Part shown: piece after piece, positions 58,576 to 64,000 of the stretch
How positions within the stretch are numbered: position 1 is the first letter of the stretch
Layout of the letters: every line of letters begins with the position of its first letter
Assembly (NCBI RefSeq): GCF_020921035.1
Contig: NC_063156.1
Span: 22,430,283-22,494,282 of the forward strand
DNA from: Rhodamnia argentea
Taxonomy: Eukaryota > Streptophyta > Magnoliopsida > Myrtales > Myrtaceae
Reading direction: 5' to 3'
DNA: 64,000 nucleotides
The notes under the pieces: model-generated
Databases searched by the model: none
Seen by the model: only the letters and a program-made list of their open reading frames with translations
What the model was told of the DNA's origin: nothing
Position numbers and translations under genes: made by a program

Positions 58576-59675
58576 ATTTTCCCTCTTTGCAAAAGTAAGA
58601 ACTACATGACTTGTTCTCAGTCACTTTTTGAGTGAAAACCAAAATTGAGGTTCTGAGTGACGTTGATTTGGAATCTGCTGTCATTTAAGCTTGGAGAAGG
58701 AGCCTTTAGAGAAGCTGTGGCTTACCTTTTGGATCATCCAAACACTGGTGTCACACATTATATGGCGATGCAGAAGGTTTTGCTGGAGTTCCGCCTACTG
58801 TAGTGGCCAAGTGCTTGAGTACAGGATTTAACCAGCCAAACAAAGTAAGTATGAAGATTGGGTCCTTACAAATATGTTCATGGAGAATGAGGGAAGTTGT
58901 GAGCACGTGGGAATTGGGGCGTTTCTTGTAAGTGAAATGCACAAAATCTCTATTTTGGACATAAGATTGGCTAATGTAGATTGGCATGCTAAAAATATTC
59001 TCTCTAGAAGAGAGCGAGCCAATCGCCAACCGCTATTGATTTCAATCGATCACGAATTCTGCTTACCAGAAAGTGTGAGTACTCTCAACCTCTATCATCC
59101 TCGATTTCTTTTTCCATATGGCACTATAGTAAGGTGAAATAGATAGGTGCTTGTGATATCATGTAGCAATCGATAAAAGAGCCCGATAGATTAACATCTA
59201 GATGAAATTAGTCAGGTATTTGAGTAATAGTCCAAGTACTGACGTTCAACTAAGATCTGATACTATTTTAACTTGTGGTTCTGCAAATGACACTTAATGC
59301 TCAACGGCCTCGTGGACACTATCAGTTTTTTATTAACGTCTATAATTTGTTTCTTTTCCAAATATTGGGTGTATTCTTAGGAGATCCTAAATGTTGAATG
59401 ATCATAGTTCTCTAATTTATGTTAATCCAGCTTTCTTGATTGTTCATTTGGTCATATATAAATTTCTTGCCTCCACCTATAGTTTTAAGATTGCACGTTT
59501 CATTGGCTGCGCTGGCCACAAGCTCGCCAGCCGTACTCCCTTGAGACAATTGACTACATTAGATCTTTGGATGTTGGAGAAGATATCGCCCTTCTGAAAC
59601 TCTATGGACAGGACCTTCCCATTAGATGTGCTCGTGTGCTACGCATCTCAACAATGCTGCTGAAAAAGGGTGTCC
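58576..59675 (+). pseudogene. PI4K-gamma-like kinase pseudogene, right arm of an inverted repeat
   Basis: Plus-strand copy of the left arm, beginning with 'ctttgcaaaagtaagaac' and 'tacatgacttgttctcagtc', the inverse of 58086-58125. Coding traces: GAFREAVAYLLDHP in shifted frames, ENEGSCEHVGIGAF, then DIRLANVDWHAKNIL, where the catalytic DRHxGN has decayed to DWHAKN, and ISIDHEFCLPES. The intron is kept and its acceptor CTATAG is intact; the last exon (59483-59675) is frameshifted. It ends at GGGTGTCCC, 160 bp short of the left arm's far end. Confidence 0.85.
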
Positions 59676-60285
59676 CAGGGATCGCTCGCTTGCTCATCCG
59701 AATCGCAGAGAAAGAAAGTGTTTAGATAGAGAAGCTCTGGGAAAGAATACTTTTTGTTGCTCAAGTGTTGAGTTATACAAATGAGGGGAGGACACCTCTA
59801 TTTATACTAGAGGACCTCTCACGAAAACCGTTGATCGACTATGGGTTAGAATGCCTCTCCCGACCTATCACCTACCGACATTGAAGATGAGAATTCTAGA
59901 ATATGGGTACATTTACTGTATCGTCCACCCCTAAGGATTCTCTGGAAGACTTTAAAAAAAAAAAACCTAGAAATCAAGACACTTCAAGTCTTGTTGGAAT
60001 CTGCTGTCATTTAGACTGAGCTGACGATTTAAATTCCGCTTGACTCGAGTCCCCTCCATAGAGTCCCCAATGTGGTGCAGCGAAGCTTGCCGTTCGATTT
60101 AATTGCGTTCATATACTATCGATTCCATGTGAAAAATTATTTATTTATCAAGCTCCGTTCGTTTCGCAAGGGAAATTGTTTGGTGTTTCGGTTTCCAAAA
60201 AATAATGAGTCAAGGAAAACATTTTCCGTCAATGGAAAAAATACCTCAAAAATAGAGAAAATAATTTTCTCCTTCAAAAGTAAAA
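59676..60285. other. Spacer with repeat scraps
   Basis: 'ttggaatctgctgtcattta' (59995-60014) repeats 58667-58686 of the PI4K arm. A GCTCCGTTCGTTTCGC head near 60152 is a MITE fragment. No gene supported. Confidence 0.45.
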
Positions 60286-60432
60286 CATGAAGGACGGTGA
60301 GGATCATGTTGCTTCGTCAAACATTTTTTGCTGAAGCCGGGAGATGGGACGATGTTCTCAAGGAAAGAGGCTCAATGGCCGCACGGAAAGCTAAAAAAAC
60401 GCCTGGGAAAAGCTTGGCACCGTGTTTAACAT
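60286..60432 (+). pseudogene. PPR pseudogene, 3' end only
   Basis: Matches 45948-46095 of the intact PPR gene, from 'ggatcatgttgcttc' to the final codons and stop, with small insertions ('acattttttgctgaagc' has an extra base). It joins directly to the second copy of block D. Confidence 0.85.
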
Positions 60433-61250
60433 AGGTGTATTATGTATCCGTGATGACCAGAGATAGTCCCTGTGAAGTAGCAGCAAGGGTTGGTGCCACT
60501 GATTCAATGTCCTTATCAGCAATGAGAGCGCCACCAACTAGCTTCCGTACGGTGTGTTCGACGTGCAAGAGCTTTTCCAGAGGCAGGAACAACCAATGCA
60601 CACGCCAGGGATGAGGACCGTCAAATGCTTCCAAAAGAGGCGATCCCCATAATCTGCGGTTAGCTCGCTTGAACCAGCGCGAAGAGTGACATCTCCTGGG
60701 AGGAGGAAACACTGTCAATTTCGTATTGAAGAGTCGATAACATTCCTCGTTCTTAGCAGGGGGAACAAACATAGCTGTTGAACAGCGACTTTTTTCCAGT
60801 ACTGTCTCAGTTTCCCACTTACTAGTGTGTCGAATCTAACTACGAGGAAGCAGAATTCTGCATCATTGTGACCCTGAAAATAGGAGAAAAGACGGATCTC
60901 TCTATGCTTTTGAATCTTTGTAACGGAGTCCCGAGTAGGAGGAGATACGCCTTTCTTGATTTCTTGATTGCGAGTAGCACTTTAATCTCTCGAAAAAGAA
61001 AATTTTGTTGCAGTGAAGGCAACTTACGCTCAGAAACTCTACGTAGGTCTCTCCTGGATTCGAACTCTATAAGAAGATGATGACGATGGAATCATAACTT
61101 TGAACACGCGAGGCGTCTGGTTTTGCAGAAAGGAGCTCTAATACGTTCGAACGCACATTAAAACAATCGGGTGGGGAATGTCTAGTGTTCTTTTAGAACC
61201 AACGAAGCGAATGAGATCTAATCACCAACGGGTCGGGAATGTCTGTACTT
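60433..61250 (-). other. Block D, second copy, with a 110-codon minus-strand open frame
   Basis: Colinear with 46096-46871 plus 51886-51990. On the minus strand 60772-60440 is open and includes SSRWFKRANRRLWGSPLLEA, then VHWLFLPLEKLLHVEHTVRK. The first copy keeps ALNSAHPKRVHWSFLPLEKL and LHVEHNIRKL but is frameshifted by an insertion near 46300. The product is not recognised; it may be a decayed gene or chance. Confidence 0.45.
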
Positions 61251-61296
61251 AATAAGCTCTCAATTTAATCTTAAAATTGGACCTCTTCCGTAGAGA

Positions 61297-61377
61297 GTCA
61301 AGATGGCCGAGTTGGTCTAAGGCGCCAGTTTCAGGTACTGGTCCGAAAGGGCATGGGTTCGAATCCCATTCTTGACA
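61297..61377 (+). tRNA. trnL-CAG: tRNA-Leu (anticodon CAG)
   Basis: Starts GTCAAGATGGCCGAGTTGG; acceptor GTCAAGA pairs with TCTTGAC, discriminator A. Anticodon stem CCAGT/ACTGG, loop TTCAGGT, anticodon CAG. Type II variable arm and T arm GGGTTCGAATCCC are intact. T runs from 61390 onward would end pol III transcription. Confidence 0.96.
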
Positions 61378-61389
61378 AGTTCCTTCCTT

Positions 61390-61416
61390 TCTTTTTTTTC
61401 CCTTTTTTCTTTGATA
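61390..61416 (+). terminator. Pol III T-run terminator for tRNA-Leu(CAG)
   Basis: TTTCTTTTTTTTCCCTTTTTT follows the tRNA end by about a dozen bases; runs of four or more T stop RNA polymerase III. Confidence 0.7.
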
Positions 61417-61437
61417 ATAATCATAACTATAATAATA

Positions 61438-61735
61438 AATGCAGCTTTCTAAATAAAATTAAGAGGAGCAATGCACATTTGTTAACATAAATGCAGCTTT
61501 CTCAGTAAAATTAAGAGGAGCAATGAACATTTGTTAACATAAGGCGATATGAAGAGCCCACTTTAATTCCCTTTAACCCTTTTTGAAGCAGCTTTCTAAA
61601 TAAAATTAAGAGGAGCAATACACATTAACATAAAAGAAGCTTTCTCAGTAAAATTAAGAGGAGCAATGAACATTTGTTAACATAAGGCGATATGAAGAGC
61701 CCGCTTTAATTCCCTTTAACCCTTTTTAATTTCTT
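61438..61735 (+). repeat. Nested tandem repeat
   Basis: A unit 'gcagctttcta/cagtaaaattaagaggagcaat...acatttgttaacataa' of about 55-60 bp occurs four times (starting near 61441, 61492, 61589, 61632). Pairs of units plus 'ggcgatatgaagagccc..ctttaattccctttaaccctttt' form a higher-order unit of about 145 bp present twice. Confidence 0.85.
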
Positions 61736-61769
61736 CTTTCCATCTCCGTGGTTGGCTTTGCCTTTTCTC

Positions 61770-62322
61770 TGGGAAAATTATTCAAAAAGTCCAGAATTTA
61801 TTACATTTTTGCTAATTCAATTCTAAATCTTTTGATTTGTCAATTCAGTCTTAAACATTTGTGCTTGTTACCCAATGAGTCATATTGGCTATAAATCACC
61901 GACGTAGACGTCGGTCGTGCTATGTAGAATGTGGAGTTAACGTGAATAGTTTTTAATAATAATTTAATTTTTTTTAATTTTTTTATAAAAATGTTCTCTT
62001 TTTTTCTTTATTTTTTCTTCACTGTTCTCATGACCGGCGACAATCGTCCGCTTGAAAAAAAAAAAAGACAATGTTACTAAAAAATTTGAAGAAAATATTA
62101 TACTATTATTAAAAATTATCCACGTCAACTCCGACCGTGTCATATAGGACAATTAACATCCACGTCAATGATTTCAAGTCGGAAGGACTCGATAGACAAC
62201 AAGTGAAAAGATTTAAGATTAGATTAGCAAAATTAAAAGGTTTAAAAATGAATTAGTAAAGTTAAGAAGTTTAAAATTGAATTGACAAAAGTGCATGTTT
62301 ATGATTTTTTGGATAATTTGCC
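61770..62322. mobile_element. MULE-like inverted-repeat element, last copy
   Basis: Starts GGGAAAATTATTCAAAAAG and ends 'ttttttggataatttgcc' in inverse; flanks CCTTTTCTC / TCTTTTCTC agree at 8 of 9. Serial 'aattcaattctaaatc' units occupy both arms. The centre is AT-rich, without GC-rich cargo. Confidence 0.7.
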
Positions 62323-64000
62323 TCTTTTCTCGTCTAACCATCTTCCATGTCATCATCATAAGCACAACCACCATTGCCTAAAAGTTTTTATCGAATAACA
62401 TAGAGGAATGGCAATGAGATTTCCACGTGTTAAGGAAAGGATGTAATTGACGAGCCTAAAAAAAATGAGGTAATTACACAAATGATTCATGAAATTTGGT
62501 TTAATGTATAATGTCATCACTAAATTTATTTTGTTCAATGTGGTCCTTAAACTTTAGCCTAATATGGAATACCATTTTTAAAATTTTAATTTGTTTGATG
62601 CGGTCCATAAATTTTTAGCAAATATTCGATTTAGTCCCCGGATTATGATATCTCTGGATTATCTAGTCCAATAACTAAATCAAACATGTTTCAAAATTTT
62701 AGGGGTTATATACAATTAGAAGTTCGGAAACGACATTACGGATTGGGTCAAAATTTATAGATTACGGAAGTTCTTTTTATTAGTAACTGCAATTTTTTCT
62801 ATAGTTTTTTTCCATATGTAAGGGTGTGCAATTTTGATTAGTACATAGTGGAAGCCGAAATTGAGAGAGTCGTCGTTTCCTTGCCCGCCACGCGATACTT
62901 CACTTTATGTTGGTGATTGCCACGTGGTAATTTCTTGATAATTTTTTTTTCTAATGTGGTAATTTCTACGCTTGATGAATAACAATGGTAAATACTATTA
63001 TTGATGCTAAAGTCACCGACATAAAGTGAAAAATAGAGAGAATAAATACATGTAAAAAAATATGTTAAAGAAAAGGAAGAAAGAAAAAAGAAAACAACAG
63101 ATCACCGTCGGAAGTGAGCTGGCTCAAAGGTTGACTTTTCTGGGCTAGGGGCAGGAGTAAATGCGCCCAACTCATCAAGTCAAACACCTCCCTCCCTCTA
63201 AGATCTAAGATCATGCCCGCATTCACTCATCTGTCGGAGACCGGTCCCACGACATGGACACGTGTCGCCTGTAGCGTGGTCCATGTGTGATATCGATCAT
63301 GTGGCTGTCAATTATTGTCATCATTACAAGGTACGGCTCCTTTTATTTTCCTTTGGGTGGGGGCAGCAATTAATTAGATGTCAATGAATCTGGCTAATCC
63401 CAACAAATCCACCTCAATTTTAGACAAACCCTCGCAGTATTAAGATAAAACCCCCTTCCTTCTGTATACAAATGTTCAAAGACTGAAATCTTACGGGAAA
63501 TGTCCGTATGATGACCAGAATCTTATGAAACATGATGAATCGAGATGGCATTTTGTAAAGATATAATTATCTTGATGTTTTCTATTTTCACAATAGTCGG
63601 AACCCACCCTTTAAAATGATTGGCGATCCAACGATCAATAATGATTATTGATGAACTATTCGTGAGACAATCGGCTTCACTCGTCCAACCATTTGTAAAG
63701 CACCCGACAATTTGGCCATCGTAGAACAGCTCGACCAATTTTTATCCGAAGATAGCATTCTTCATACACTTATTAAGCCATCAAACAAAAGAATTTTCAT
63801 ATGCTAGTAGAACTCGATGTTCCCAGCTTCATTGTCCTGACTAGCTAGCGCGGAATGAAGATTGTTAGGACACGCCACATAGATCGGGCCTTTCTCTAAT
63901 AATCTAAGTTCTTAAGACAAAAATGGTGTACATTCGCTTGGGCTATTAAGCCGCGGAGTTACGCAACTTAATCTTTGAAAAAGACGATATGCACTGAATC
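62323..64000. other. Intergenic to window end; repeat piece, no gene
   Basis: 62465-62660 contains the 'acaaatgattcat.aa.tttgg' repeat family also seen at 52190 and 52560. ACGT-core words (GACACGTGTC at 63256-63265) occur. Open frames, such as the minus-strand one at 63523-63738, have no recognisable signature. Confidence 0.4.

Overview
This window is nuclear DNA from a flowering plant, most likely a woody dicot. Every confident protein gene has plant-specific structure: multi-exon genes with GT-AG introns, an RLCK-VII kinase, atypical PRE-type HLH genes, an NRP histone chaperone and a PPR gene. Genes are spaced by AT-rich DNA full of small transposable elements and (CT/GA)n runs. The general look, including a very common 'AGTCCTAAACCTATTGCA' inverted-repeat element, would fit Myrtales (Eucalyptus relatives), but that is an inference without a database search.

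Layout. 0.4-3.7 kb (minus): 5' five exons of a membrane-anchored receptor-like cytoplasmic kinase; its 3' end lies off the window. 3.7-13.5 kb: no gene; three MULE-like inverted-repeat elements, a full-length SINE and retroposon scraps. 13.6-14.6 kb (minus): a PRE-family HLH gene. 15-27 kb: no gene, dense in small TIR elements and a TRIM-like LTR remnant. 27.2-31.8 kb (plus): a four-exon RINT1/MAG2-type vesicle-tether gene. 33.8-34.7 kb (plus): a second PRE-type gene. 36.1-37.9 kb (minus): 40S ribosomal protein S9 with a telo-box/site II promoter. 39.2-42.6 kb (minus): an NRP1/SET-type histone chaperone with ten coding exons. 43.9-46.1 kb: tRNA-Leu(AAG) and a single-exon PPR gene.

From 43 to 61.4 kb the window is a rearranged duplication zone. 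The unit tRNA-Leu / PPR / downstream block / tRNA-Leu is present once nearly whole and again as scattered broken pieces. Into it have gone a 5.0-kb CACTA transposon (46872-51882) carrying fragments of three unrelated host genes (SUMT/UPM1, PTEN-type phosphatase, eIF3a), all in one orientation; a chloroplast insertion with ycf3 exon 1; a MULE-like element inside a tRNA-Leu remnant; and a head-to-head inverted pair of PI4K-gamma pseudogenes able to form a long hairpin. tRNA-Leu(CAG) closes the zone at 61.3 kb. The last 2.6 kb holds repeats and no gene.

The intact genes are unrelated housekeeping and growth-regulatory genes, not a cluster with a joint pathway. The novelty is in the mobile and duplicated DNA, above all the gene-capturing CACTA element and the PI4K inverted repeat. 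Exon limits were set by hand from splice consensus, reading phase and family conservation; no alignment or transcript data were available.
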